NCBI GenBank assembly: GCA_034440575.1
Contig: JAOTOL010001645.1
Coordinates: 1,199,501 to 1,263,500 of the forward strand
Length of the DNA stretch: 64,000 nucleotides
Source: Imbricaverruca yamaguchii
Taxonomy: Eukaryota > Arthropoda > Thecostraca > Neoverrucidae
Direction: 5' to 3'
The notes beneath the pieces are model-generated. The model worked only from the letters and a program-made list of their open reading frames with translations, searched no databases and was not told where the DNA came from. Shown one piece after another: positions 34,111-50,619 of this stretch; positions within the stretch are counted from its first letter, which is position 1; every line of letters starts with the position of its first letter. A program made the translations under genes and the position numbers.

Positions 34111-37022
34111 GCAATAACAAGTCTACCTACAACCAATCTGCATGATATTTTGGAGATGCTATATGACCTGGAGGTTTAATGCACTATAAAAGAACCCAAG
34201 GCTCTTCTGCTTCTTAAAAATATTCCTGGGGGACACCCATAAGTTCATTCAGTGCACATGCTTGATGTTTTCAGAAAATCTGCACTTTAAGGCAATTTCT
34301 GATTTCTTGGAATTTCTTTTTCTAATGCAATGTTTATGAATGAGCTGAACATGATGGGACCACTCATTTCCCCTGCACATGCATGCCTTTCAGTTTTGAG
34401 GCAAAATAAGAAAGTGCTTGTAGTTGGGTAAAAAGTAATGATCAAAATTTGAAGAAAATGTAACAACCTATTCTTACTTTCAATGCAAGAAAGGAAAATC
34501 ATAATAAATGTTAAATTTACAAGCAGTATTATTCCCCAAACAATATTTTTCCACAAATTACTTGAAACATTTTTTATCATTGTCATTGTCTAGTGAATCA
34601 TGTTGTGCCTTGGCATATTTAGTTGATACATCACATCACAGTTGATGTATCACATCATGTATCACATTTCATGTGATATATGATGGGAGGATATTTTGTT
34701 CTTGAATCCCTTGCATCTCACATGAGTCACAAAATCAATGCATGCCAGCTTGCATTTGCCTGTGCAAAATTGTATGCAAATACAGAGCTTTCTGGAATGA
34801 TACAATTTTACTGAATATGGTTACTCAGTGTTCATGCCATCACATGTCATTAAAATATTTCACTTTGCATGTATGCACCAATCAGTTGTATGATACACTT
34901 CCCATGAATTTCAGATTTTAGCATAGGATGAATATCACAGTTGTTTATCCATATTGTTTTGCCATACATTAATCTCACCATCTTTATATGATATGAGGAG
35001 CAAAATAAATATTAGGAAGGAATCATATGATTTATCCATAACATGGACATGCTATATGAACAGAAATTGGAATCCAAAAATATCAACCTTCCCTTTCCAC
35101 AGGTATATGAATTTGCCCATTATTTCTTTAAAAATTGGCAAATTCTAAAGTGCATATAATAATCATAAAGAATATGTTGGGTCATTATAAGGGGACATTC
35201 AAACGTTTTTTATAACATGGCCACCAATGATCAGGATAAATAACCAACTTGCATAATATCACTTGTAACTATGCCCTTCAACTGAAGTATGCATGCCAAT
35301 TTGTAAGTTGTATGCTAACAAGAATTCAGTAGTATTGAGTGTTGAGTTAGGGGATGTATCCTATGCCGAAGTGTTCGGTGTGGTAGAAAAGGTATTTTGC
35401 GGCTCTATACAATTATGTGATAGTCTAGGGTTTCGACCTTGCGTCCGCGTCACTCCTGTTGTAAAAGTTCAATGTTCTCTGCATGATATATTGTGCAGAA
35501 GGTTTAGCGAATATATGCACACAGAAAGAACGTACGCAATAGCGCTCCTGGGCGACAGCCGACAGCAAGGAGCCTCAGTTCTAAATTTGGAGGACGAAAG
35601 AGAGTTATTGATGTATACACGCGACCGACCGCGCGACAGGCCCGCACCGCTCGACAGTCCAGAGAGTTCTGACTAGCGGGGGTGGTTCGCTGTGCACGGC
35701 CGCGACCGGATGACCAAAACACATGTCACGGCTGCTGGGGATCGGCCCGTAAAACGCTGCTTAGATTCCGGCGACGACCGATGACCGCGCTGCCGGCGCC
35801 GGGCGGAGAAGTACTGGGCGCGACATTTACGGGGCACAGTAGGTCGGCTGGCTTGCGTGGTCACAGCACCCACAGTTACAGACATTTTACGGTTAAAACA
35901 GTGCATTTCTAGAAACTTTTTTACATAGTGACTGGCGTGTGCCAAGCAAATCCGGTTTGTTTGCACTTGAAAGTTGTGGGTAATGTTTTAATATCTTCCG
36001 AACCTTTTCTTGCTTGCGGACTCCATTGCACACCGGGACCAAGAGTGAGATTCCCAGGGTTGCAGGAATTAAACAGTATCGTGAATTCGTAATTGAGAAA
36101 CGAAATATGTTTGACTGAGCATCGCGCGCCCTGGCGACTCAATTTGGCGTCCTCTGGGTACAGGGTGGGTACAGGTGCACTCGGGTACAGCGAGTCACCG
36201 TGTTCAGAATGAATCGGCATTTTCGAAGAGCAAGTCTCCAAAGAACTCCCGATGGCTTTGTCTCGAAACCCGTGGTACTAATAAGATTGTATGGTCAAGT
36301 AGATAATCTAACTTGCTGAACCATCGTAAAAGCAATGCTGCGCAGCATGCGTCGAGGGTAGTTGGTGGATGTGAGCTTTGGTGGGCTTCTTGACTATTCG
36401 CAGATGGCGAGAGGTCGGGTTTCTCGCTGATCCGCCTTGATGTGATATTGCAAAACTGGATTAGACCACTTCACAGGAAACCTACCGTGAAATGTCGCCA
36501 TTTCCTTGTCAAAGCATAAGTAAGTTTCCAAAGCTAATGTTTCGTGGTTGAACATTGACCGAGCAAGGCTAATGGATCTATGATTTTGCTAATTTCATAC
36601 AAAGGATACTTTCCCGAGTCACCCGTATGTGTGGCAGTTTCCCATATGGGCCGGATCAGCCCCGTCATCAGACGCATGTACTAGTGGAAGTCGAACACCG
36701 TAAGCGAAAGGTAGCCAATGTCGGCTAATGGAGCGGCAGTGGTGCGCCTACCAGCAAACACTGGATCGTGCCGTCACTGACAGCTGCTACATCGCCTGCT
36801 GTCGTCCATCATCCTGGGCTGTAATCGTGACGTTACTAGCAGCTGCTGCCTCGCCTGCTGCTGCCCATCATTCTGAACTGGGACCGCTCAAGAAAAGTAT
36901 CGCAAGTTAGACTCGACCCGCCTACGTTTTGCGCTCGAAGTAGACAGCAGCAGCAGCCGCGACGCTGGGGTGGTTTTTCCCCTGGCTTCGTTCTGCACCC
37001 CCGAATATCCCTGGCTGCGTGT

Positions 37023-37190
37023 GGCGGTTATCGGTTTTGCGACACTTCGACTGTTTTTGGGTCGTGCGGCGTCGCCAATCTCTCACGCCGATTTGTCGCG
37101 GGCGAAGAATCACGACAGATAGGACTCCAACCCACAGGCCTTCCGGTTGAGGGACCGGCTTACCTTCCCCATAGACTACTCGCTTCTCGA
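37023..37190 (-). mobile_element. tRNA-derived SINE, family A, minus orientation
   Basis: The reverse complement reads cgagtagtctatggggaagg, B box gggttggagtcc, then the family A body aatcggcgtgagagattggc and tail gtgtcgcaaaaccgataacc. Flanked by the 8-bp direct repeat ctgcgtgt (37015-37022 and 37191-37198). Confidence 0.8.
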
Positions 37191-38483
37191 CTGCGTGTAT
37201 TTCAAAGCGACTTTTTGTATTCTTTCCATTCTACCCACGTCGATCGATGGTTCCCCATTTCCATTCATTCTATACTCTTAGTTTTGCCCATGTTTGTCGT
37301 GCACTTCCGTTGTGCTATCTGACACTGTGCCGCACCGGGTGTTCCCTTGTTGACGTCTGCCTCGTGCTCCCACAACACCACCCACGGACCCGTGGCTACC
37401 CTCCTGTCAAGGCTGGCCGGCTCCTTTGTTGGATGTTTTTCTCGATATGCTGGGAGGGAGGGAGGGAGGGGAGGGGAGGGATACCGCGGGAGTTGTTTTG
37501 GTAGTCCATATCGGAGTGAACTCTCGCCAGTTCGCAGTTAGTCTCAGTTGGTCTCGGGGTGTCAGTTGCTGCCCGTTGGTGACCGGGGGCGGGAGTGCCG
37601 GCTGTACTCGGAGCGGCAGCTCCTGTTGGGTGGGGTCGGGAGTGTCAGATCTCGGCAGCTAGACTCAGAGTGTTGCTCGCGACGGCTGGATTTGGAGTGT
37701 CAGTTTCTGAAACCTGAACTCTGTGTACTGCGTGCAACTGGACCCTCTGCAGCTGGACTCAAGACTGTCAGCTCCAACAGCAGGACTCGAGACTGTCAGC
37801 TCCCGGCAGCTGGACTCGAGACTGTCAGCGTTCGTCAGCCGGACCCAGGAGTGTCAGCTTCCGGCGGCTGGACTAGGATTGTCAGCTCTCGGCAGCTGGG
37901 CTGAAGCGTCAGCCTCTGCTCAGCCGGAAGTCGCCGCGTCTGTCGGGGCGGTCGTGTGGTGTTTCGAGGCGACGCGGGGCCACCGCCAACAATGGGCAGC
38001 GCGTTCTGCGTGCCACTGAAGGCGATCCCGGCGCGCTGGAAATGGAAGCGAAGAGGATACTGTGAGTTGCCGGCTCCTGCTGCGGAATATGTGTGTGTGT
38101 CAGTAGGCGGTTTCACGCGTGCACTAGCGGGAAGTAATCGTCATATAAACAAACAGAGAATGTTCAGTTGCCTAATATGATACGTTTTTGGACTAGCAAT
38201 AGCCTGTTTATGCGCAAACCCTAAAAATATACACCCACTTCCGCGCCTGGGACGTCATCTAGTGTCGGAAATCTGGAAGTCAGATCGAGCGAGCCTGACT
38301 TCGAAGTAAACTCGACGACAACAGCTAGTGTGGACGTGGTGGCGACGACAGCGATGGCCAGTGCTCGGGTCGGTGACAGGGCTGCCCCATGCCCGGCTGA
38401 ACGGGCGTCACGTGCCGGTAACACCACCCCTGACCGGCTGACACGCGACACACGCTTCCGCCGTCCAGTTTGCACCCCCCCCG

Positions 38484-38716
38484 CCAGTGTTCAAATAATG
38501 ATCTTACGTGAGGTGTGAGATGTCGAAACGAGTACAATAGAATGTCGAGATTCGTCATGGAAAAACCGTTGCTGAACGTAGCTTATAAGTTATTGGAACA
38601 CAATTTCCTTCAGTGTGCTCATACGTGCCCCTTTTATTTTTTTAGCTACCTGATTTAGGGATAACGACTTTAACGATAACGATGCAAAATGCTTATCCTT
38701 AACTGATATTGTCTAA
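38484..38716. repeat. Dispersed repeat, CpG-retaining copy
   Basis: Partner of 29657-29890. It keeps CG in gtcgaaacgagtac, gtcgagattcg and taacgataacgatgc. Confidence 0.75.
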
Positions 38717-40207
38717 CCCGTTCTGAAGTGGATTCATTGTATGGCTTATTCTCTCTGGACTCCTGTTCTCGCCTCGCTGGCGGCTTTGTTCTTGTCTCGT
38801 GCGGCGTGCAGTATCTTTCTGCTGTTCTCAACAGTAACCCTGTCGTCGACTCCGACGTAATCTTCTTACAGGTGCGTGATGAATATTTATTCTGCTTTGC
38901 AGGCGTCTGTGCCGTGTTGCTCTGTCCTGCTCCGTTCTGCTCCATTCTGCTCTTCTCTTCTTGTTCTCACATGGTAGCAGCATTTATGTTTAAAATTCGG
39001 AATACATTACCTTAGTATGCTTTTAGAAGATCCCCGTTGCCAGGGCAAATACAGGCAAGAGGCGTAACTATATGGCTTTTTGGAATGTACACCAGCAGTG
39101 CCAACTAGAGTCCTTGCTATCATCCATTGGCGGTGTCCTCTGAAACTTCCAGCAGCGGTGGCCTGCAATGTATGTTTTCAATCCATTTTAAAGCATTTCT
39201 AGGGCTTGCGGCACGCTGTTGCTGGCTTAGGTGTTCACGGACGAGCTGTCTTCTGTTTCGGTCTGCTGTAGTGGACAGCGGACGAGTTGTCTTCTGCTTC
39301 GTTATACTGTGGTGGACAGCAGACGAGTTGTCTTCTGCTTCGGTCATCAATTACTGACCACTGTGGGAGCATGACGGATGCTCTGTAAACACAGTTATGG
39401 GCGTAAAATGACCTTGGAAGTCGACACGCCCCTAGGCTCCAGTTCATCATCTGTTTCGGTCCACTGTTGTGGACGGCGTACGAAGTGTGTTCGGTTTCGA
39501 TCTACTGTGGTCGACGGCGGACGTGTGCCGGTGGCGGCAGTATGACTCGCGGCCTGAATGGCTCACTGGACGCCATATGCAGCCTACTTCTGATCACAGC
39601 CGACGATAATCACAGGGCTGTAGTGGTCAGATCAGATGGGATCGACAGCTATGTTGATCCCATGTGATCTGACGACCACAACTGGCGATAACCACAGAGC
39701 TGTAGTGATCGGATCAGGTAGGATCAATGGCTCTGTCGATCCTTCCGGCTGATGACGAGGGGTGTGATTTTCCTGAACCCTTCGTTGGCGCTCAATTTAT
39801 GTCGATGCATGCGTTTTGTATATAGAATCTGACAGTGAACCATGCCTAACCGATTTCATTGTGGAACTCCTTACGGAAGGAATGGAGCAATAATTTTATC
39901 GGGGGCATACGAAAACAGTTTCATGAATGATGAAGATTGCAACCATAATGCATATGGTGTAGTTTCATGCAATCAAGCGAGTTTCATTTGTTATAAGTGC
40001 CTATGGGTGCCATCGATTAATGCAGCAAGATTGATAATGTATTATGGGTTTCATCAACGCGGATGGTGCATGGCTGGCGAAAAGGTTGTATTTATTTATA
40101 ATAACATCTTCGCCATGTGCTACATGCATTCGTCACGAAGTATAGGGCGTGTGATGTCTAGTTATCCACGGATTGATTCCGGTATGAGTGCGATACAATA
40201 TTTTTGG

Positions 40208-40262
40208 TCTATATGTATATATATATACATACATATATGTATATATACCTAAACATACATTC

Positions 40263-40295
<33 letters not shown>

Positions 40296-40320
40296 TGTAT
40301 GTATGTATGTATATATATCC
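40208..40320. repeat. TA/TATG microsatellite
   Basis: tatatatacatacatatatg followed by about 11 tandem tatg units. Simple sequence; Tyr/Ile/Val open frames across it are artefacts. Confidence 0.95.
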
Positions 40321-40410
40321 GACGATATATGGGGACTAATGGCAGGTGCGATTTGATGGACAAGATCGTAGGTCCGTAGTATTAAAGCACGTTGTACCTA
40401 ATCGAAAGTA

Positions 40411-40571
40411 GGGGACGAGTAGCTTAGGGGTAAGTTGCTCGTCTCACAATCGAAAGGTTGTGGGTTCGAGTCTCACCTGTCGCTACGCTTCGCCCGTGAC
40501 CAATCGGCGTGAGAGATTGGCGACGCTACATGACTCAACGGTCGATGTGTCGTAAAACCAATAACCAACCA
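40411..40571 (+). mobile_element. tRNA-derived SINE, family A, full length
   Basis: tRNA-like head ggggacgagtagcttagggg...gtgggttcgagtctc (A and B boxes), body aatcggcgtgagagattggc, tail cgtaaaaccaataaccaacc. Flanked by 15-bp target-site duplications acctaatcgaaagta (40396-40410) and acctaatagaaagta (40572-40586), one mismatch. Confidence 0.9.
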
Positions 40572-40916
40572 ACCTAATAGAAAGTAGTGTTCATGAGCAT
40601 GCCATTCATAAAGACATGGAACACCTTTAAACGTTCAGCAAGTCTGAATGATGCACGATATCCTGGAGCATATTCTTGTGAAGTATCTTAAGTTGTGTGG
40701 TGTATTACGGGTGTAGAAATGCTGTTAGCGGCCCCAAATTTTTCCTGGTCATTACAGTTAAACTCTATGTTATAAAATTATACTGGCCTCCTACACTTTT
40801 CACCAGCGTTCCTACGCTCCTGTTGACACTGTTAAATCGTGAAATAGCATTGAGATAATATATACAAAAGTAATAAGTAGCGGTTGACTGTTTCTTCCAA
40901 ATATACAATTGCATTT

Positions 40917-40985
40917 TTCAATCCAATATTAACCAGTAGCAGTTGATGCGCCCCTAAGCCCAAACAGTCAATCAATCAATCAATC
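40917..40985 (+). mobile_element. 5'-truncated SINE tail
   Basis: Contains agttgatgcgcccctaagcc then (caat)n. Related text tcaatccaat lies on both sides. Same 3' tail type as 42201 and 44408. Confidence 0.55.
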
Positions 40986-41193
40986 CAATTGCAATTTCAA
41001 GTGATTAAGCCGTAGTTCATTATTTGGTACGATGCAGGTTTATGGACAAAGCAAATGATCAGTGACACGTTCAGCTGCCGAGATCAGAGCTGCCGATGGT
41101 GCAGTTGCGTATCACGGCAGTTGCTGAACCCGGACAGCTGCCCGCCGCGACAGCTGTCGCTGACGTGCGCCGTCCGTTGCAGCGACCTGGACG

Positions 41194-45450
<4,257 letters not shown>

Positions 45451-46304
45451 CTGGCCGCCGGCGGCGCCACCGTCGGCGGCTCGGCCGGACACATGTACCT
45501 GCTGGCGGGCCGCGCCTGGCTGCCTGTGCCGGAGCCGATGACGCCCCACCGCCACTGCCGTCAGCGGTGGCGCGGCCTCGTGCCCGATGTCGCCGGCGGG
45601 ACGGCGTGTGTGCCGTGTTCGGGACAGGCCCGCGGGGTCAGGCCGACCGCGAGCTGGGTGTTTCGCTCGGCAAGAGCGCGAGCGAGAGATGTGTGTAGCA
45701 CCTCGTGGAGCACTGGCTTTGCGGTGTGTGCTCCCATGGTGGTGATTTGAAGTGTGCCATTGAGACGACGTGCAAAGCGGGATGATTGACTGTAACCGAT
45801 TTATTTTTGATCCTATTGATCATCCGTACCTGGCTGCTGGTAGTGTCCAATGCGCAGCTCCTTGTGAAGCGCGGTGCAGCTTGCATCGGACGGAACGCTG
45901 CACCGCAGTGAATAGTCCAGCAGCGGTGTTTTAGATTGTAGATGTTGCCTGTTATTTCTGGTGTGCTGTGCACTCGTTTTGTTCGGGCTTTAATTCGCGG
46001 CTGTGTGCCAGACGGGCCGTTGCGGTGGTGGATGCTCTAACTGTGGGGTGCTCTGCGCCCCTTATCGACTCTGTAGTAAGTCGACAGTGCGTGGACTTTG
46101 CTGTTTTTAACGTTGCTAAACCTGTGGCGTCCGAACTTTTAATGATCGGTAGTGTATCAGCCGCGCTGTGTATTGCGTGTTTGCCCTTCGAACCCTCATC
46201 CTATCACAACCATCGTAGGTGTCTCAACGACGCCGTCTTTGTCGCAGTTAACACTAGACTTCCCACCACGGCCCGTAAATCTGATAAGCACGCTGCGGCG
46301 TAGT

Positions 46305-46600
46305 TGGCCCTGTACTCGTCGGCCACTGGCTGGTACGTAGTTAGGTCCTGCACTTATCCGCCGCTGGCCGGTACGTAGTTGACCCTACACTCGTCCGCCA
46401 ATGGCCGGTACGTAGTTGGTCCTACATTTGTCCGCCACTGGCTGGTACGTGGTTGGCTCTACATTCGTCCGACAATGGCTGATATGTATTTGGCCCTACA
46501 CCCGTCCGCCACTGGCTGGTACGTAGTTGACCCTACACTCGTCCGCCAATAGTTGATATGTATTTGGCCCTACACCCGTCCGCCACTGGCTGGTATGACC
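46305..46600. repeat. About 45-bp minisatellite
   Basis: Seven diverged units built on tccgccactggctggtacgt followed by agttgaccctacactcg. Confidence 0.88.
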
Positions 46601-49417
46601 TCGTTTCCGCGCTGTATCTATCGAGTGACCGTGACGTCCTCGGCGCCAATGTGTTGCTTCTCAACCTCGCGGTCGGCCTAGCTGGCCCGGCGGACCGGCT
46701 GCCGCCACTGCCCCCGCTCCACCACACCGAACCTACCTTGTCGTACTCAGGTGATAGCTGCCGTGCTGATATGTATGACTGGTGTGACTACCAGTACCGG
46801 TACTGGTGTGACTCCCGGTATGATCAGGCCGCTCAGCTCAATAATGCCCGCTGATTTCCCGTTGATTTGCACACGTCCCGCTTGGGTTGTGAACACGAGG
46901 CCTTGTGGCTAACGCAGATATAACGATTGCATCACGTGCTGACGGGACGCTCGTAAGACCCAATACATTATTTACGATACCGCGGGTTTGTTTGTCGGCA
47001 GCCGTACCAATACGGGTTGACTGGAAGCTCGTTCGCGACTACAGGCTGATTCCGAGGCGACTGTCTCGTGCTGGCCGTGACCAGCCTGCCCGCATTTCGC
47101 AGGTGGTCTGCCGCGTGTGTGGCGCAGAAGCGGGCTCCGCTCTGTGACCTTGGAGGACGTCTGGCAGCAGGCAAGGTGGGGGTAGTTGCAACGCTGCCAG
47201 TGTGTGGCGTCACAAGAATAACGTGTTGTTTCAAGTGATTGTTGAGTCACACTGAGCGAGATTAATGTTCGTGCTGGTGCGACTGCGAATGGGCAGGTCT
47301 TTATTAGCATGAACTGCGTCGCTGTCGAGTGTCAATTACCCGGGTGTTATGTGATGTTTGTGATGTTTGGATCCCTCGATAGCATTTGCCAGCTCTTATT
47401 AATTTCTCGCGATTGATAGTGCGGATACTGGCCCCTGCACTCGAAAATGATGCAAGCAATCGATGCAGGTCGACATTCATGCGTACTCGGCGGAAATGCG
47501 TAATATCAGTCATGGACGTTGCCAAAGGAAATAATCGAAGCAACCACAAATGGTGCCGAGTAAGATTTTAGTAGCATGACGATCATAAGAAGACTCAACG
47601 TAAATAGGGTGCCTAAGATAATGGAAACGTAAAACGATTTTTGTCCTTCAACGCGATGTTTTTGTCACACGGAGAATAGCAGCTTGATGAGCTTGGTCTT
47701 TGTTTTTGACATGCGCTTAAACAAGCTTACCTGGAGGACAACTGTTCGCAAAGATTAATGCTCTTCCAACGGTGGCGACACTCATGAAGCAATTGTTAGT
47801 TTATCCCGGGACGAAGATTAGCATGCCCACCACCATCAACGAACACGGCTTACACATCGTCGCAGTATGTTAAGTGGCAGCTTGCGCAGTCGATTGCGTT
47901 TTCCCTCTGAACTTTACACGATCAAGGGATGCTGCTTGACCTCGAGCTGACGGTAGAATGAGGCGTGTTGATTTACCGCCGGAAGATGGCTTCTGCCATT
48001 TCAGATAGATATTTGGCAACATATCTCAAGGACATACATTGGCAGCGTATTCCATAGTTTGTCAAAAGCTCTTCTGGTTTTCGAGAATGATAGTCTGTGC
48101 GTTGAAGGGAATAATCAAAAATACAGGATTAATTATGACGCATCGAATTCTCCTTGCATTACATCTACTAATCCCTGGAAAACAGACAAACTTCACTCAA
48201 TGGTCAAACAATGGTCGTCACTCATATGCGGATCGCACCAAAAGTTGGCCTGAGAAAGAAGGAATTTTTAACGTGACTGTTAGTCTATATAAGACTTGCC
48301 GATTCCCCAAAAATTGTCGGCGTCAAGCATTTCTCTAGACGATATAATTTGATCTTGGATTTTAAATGATCCTAGATTAAAATGGTAAAATATTGAATAC
48401 AAAAGGCCTTTTACGGGCTGATATCTATTTGGACTTCGGATAGTGAAGGATCGTACCGAGAAAAAACAACAACAACCTTGATCTTTGCTCCCACAGAATC
48501 CAACTCCGATAAACTGGGACATGCTGTCAACTGGGCCAACTGGGATAAATTGTCCCTGCAATCCCCCACACTCCGAAAAACAGGTACTTACCAATATTAT
48601 CGATCCTAAGAGATCACTGAGCTGAACAGCCTTCTGTGTGCTAGATCAGGGAATACCTTTCGGCAAGATTAGCATCCACCAGCTCGAATTTTTTATGTCC
48701 CGGCTTGAGTTCGCAGGGCCCCGCTGTATTTATTTGTGGCTTCAGATACGATTTTTATTTGGGGAGAACTATTGGAACCCAACGCGATTGCTGGGGCCAG
48801 GCGCGATTGTTAGGGCCCAGATGCGAGTTTTCGACGAAACCCAGACGGCGCTAGCCTACAAACGGAAGCACTGCTCTCTTTCCTCCGAATAATTTAGCTA
48901 AAGCTGTCGATCGGGACCACGAACAGTCGCACATCACAGTGCTCTGGTTAAAATTAGATACACTGTCTTGCGATCGAAATAGCTTTTGACGAATTCCCGG
49001 GGAATTCAAAGAGGCATTGAAGGGCTTCGAAGGAACATTTTGAACTTGGTTGCGGGCAACTTAATCTGTTAAGAGCGGGGTCAATTTGAACTGTGAAGGA
49101 CATCTCTGATATTTCCAAGCCCCGCCCCAGCCGTCCAATGGGTAACCTGAGCTGGAAAGGGGCACAGTGAGCCGTACAAGGAGCATTCAAAGGCCTCGGA
49201 ATGGCACCATAACATTCCAATTTAGGGAAATATGACCTGTCCGAGGGATAGCTTGGTATGCAACAGGTGCAGGCCATGTGAGGGAGAAGGCTCAGATTTG
49301 CTTTTTTCTTCATCGTGGGTAAATTGATTTCTTGGTAGGGCTTCCTATCCTGTGAAAAGCACGATCATTATTCGGTGCCCTCCAGTGAAACAGAATCATA
49401 GGGGTGGTTGTGGTGAT

Positions 49418-49470
49418 GAAATGGAGCTTAGGGACGCGTCGACATCCAGGGTAGTTTTGCGCCCAAAGAA
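49418..49470. repeat. Dispersed repeat, copy 2 of 2
   Basis: Related to 20385-20442; contains cttagggacgcgtcgacatc and agggtagttttgcgccca. Confidence 0.6.
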
Positions 49471-49539
49471 TCATATGGGGCTCATGGCACTTGGGAGGGA
49501 CTGGGAAGCACAGGCGCAACCAAGGAGGGAGACCGGGCT

Positions 49540-50170
49540 CCCGGCGCAGTGTCCCCATGTCGCCACACCCGGCTGGGATCCCGACGCAGTGTCCCCATGT
49601 CGCCACACCCGGCTGGGATCCCGGCGCAGTGTCCCCATGTCGCCACACCCGGCTGGGATCCCGGCGCAGTGTCGCCACGGCCGGCTGGGCTCCCGGCACA
49701 GTGTTGCCACGGCCGGCTGGACTCCCGGCGCAGTGTCGCCATGTCGTCAAGTCTTCACACCCGGCCGGGCTGCATCGCATGTCGCACACCCGGCTGGGAT
49801 CCCGGCGCAGTGTCCCATGTCGCCACACCCGGCTGGGCTCCCGGCGCAGTGTCGCCATGTCTGTAAGTCTTCCACCCGGCCGGGCTCCCGGCGCACTCCA
49901 CCGGCGGGCTCCCGGCGCAGTGTCGCCATGTCGTCAAGTCTTCACACCCGGCTGGGCTCCCGGCGCAGTGTTGCCATGTCGTCAAGTCTTCACACCCGGC
50001 TGGGCTCCCGGCACAGTGTCGTCAAGTCTTCACACCCGGCCGGGCTCCCGGCGCAGTGTCGCCATGTCGTCAAGTCTTCACACCCGGCCGGGCTCCCGGC
50101 GCAGTGTCGCCATGTCGTCAAGTCTTCACACCCGGCCAGGCTCCCGGCACAGTGTCGCCACGGCCGGACG
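49540..50170. repeat. Compound minisatellite upstream of the phosphatase gene
   Basis: Units of about 26-48 bp share cacccggctgggctcccggc followed by gcagtgtcgccatgtcgtca. It ends about 450 bp before the phosphatase ATG. A 410-residue open frame across it is repeat-driven and not called. Confidence 0.92.
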
Positions 50171-50566
50171 GGCTCCGGGCGCTGTAGCGCCGACCGCGCA
50201 GTTCAGTCCGCCGACGGCCGCCGACCGCAGAGGAGGGCATCCACCTCTCGTCAGCACCGCGCCGCTTGTCAGCTCACCACCGTCAGCCACCCGTCTGTTG
50301 CCCGGGCCACGCAGAAGACCGCCTCGCCGACCAGTGGACCGCCTGCCGCCCGGACCGCTGACCCCGGCCCGTGTCCGTGCCGTCGGCCATTGCTGCTGTG
50401 TCGCCGACACGACGGCCGCCGCGGCGCCGACTCATTGATCCGTCGGCCGTGCCGGGCCGAGACGTGCACTGCGGCGCAGTGTGAGCAGTGCGACGGCAGC
50501 CGGGCTGCTCGGCGGCGCAGCGTCGCCTGGACTGTAGGGGGCTGCGGCTCGGCCGATACACTCACC

Positions 50567-50584
50567 ATGCAACGACGCCGGTAA
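50567..50584 (+). promoter_or_regulatory. Possible upstream ORF (5 codons) in phosphatase 5' leader
   Basis: CACCATG context, ATG CAA CGA CGC CGG TAA; ends 32 nt before the main ATG and in another frame. Could damp translation if included in the mRNA. Confidence 0.4.
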
Positions 50585-50616
50585 CTGCGCCGAGCTCCGC
50601 CACTTCGGCAGAGATA

Positions 50617-50619
50617 ATG
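50617..50619 (+). CDS. DUSP14-like exon 1, coding part (ATG only)
   Basis: GATAATG|GTAAGC is a strong donor, and the ATG ends exactly at the exon end, in phase 0 with exon 2. The exon's noncoding part extends upstream through a GC-rich stretch. The -3 base is A. Confidence 0.55.

Larger units (their letters stand above)
28067..35290. other. Upstream intergenic region, AT-rich and CpG-depleted in two blocks
   Basis: No coding exon recognised; 5'UTR exons of the LOTUS-Tudor gene may lie here unseen. CpG is nearly absent over about 28.2-31.6 and 33.0-35.3 kb but normal at about 31.85-32.95 kb. A diverged tandem repeat with tacaagtggatctcaggggc occurs at 28.2-28.4 kb. Old dispersed repeats are at 29.25-29.4, 29.66-29.89, 30.34-30.44, 33.5 and 34.3 kb. 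Confidence 0.65.
35291..41182. other. Intergenic region upstream of the Rab39 gene
   Basis: Normal-CpG sequence. An open frame at 35293-35676 has no domain and no splice context, so I do not call it. It contains the SINEs at 37023 and 40411, a 22-bp-type minisatellite at 37680-37900 (cagctggactcgagactgtc), the dispersed repeat at 38484-38716, and a TATG/TA microsatellite at 40208-40320. Confidence 0.55.
45451..50616. other. Rab39 3' flank and intergenic DNA
   Basis: Probably begins with the Rab39 3'UTR. Minisatellites lie at 46305-46600 and 49540-50170. Between 46,600 and 49,400 no exon, RNA gene or element is recognised. The GC-rich 50,180-50,616 stretch is likely the promoter/5'UTR of the phosphatase gene. 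Confidence 0.55.

Noticed and set aside
35293..35676. 127-codon plus-strand frame
   Set aside because: No domain, no neighbouring splice-bounded exon and ordinary codon use; not enough to call a gene.
40420..40495. Functional tRNA gene
   Set aside because: Head of a SINE: followed by a conserved non-tRNA body and tail and flanked by target-site duplications.
49352..50584. 410-codon plus-strand open frame
   Set aside because: Lies on the cccggctgggctcccggc minisatellite; repeats of suitable period stay open by chance and there is no domain or codon bias of a gene.
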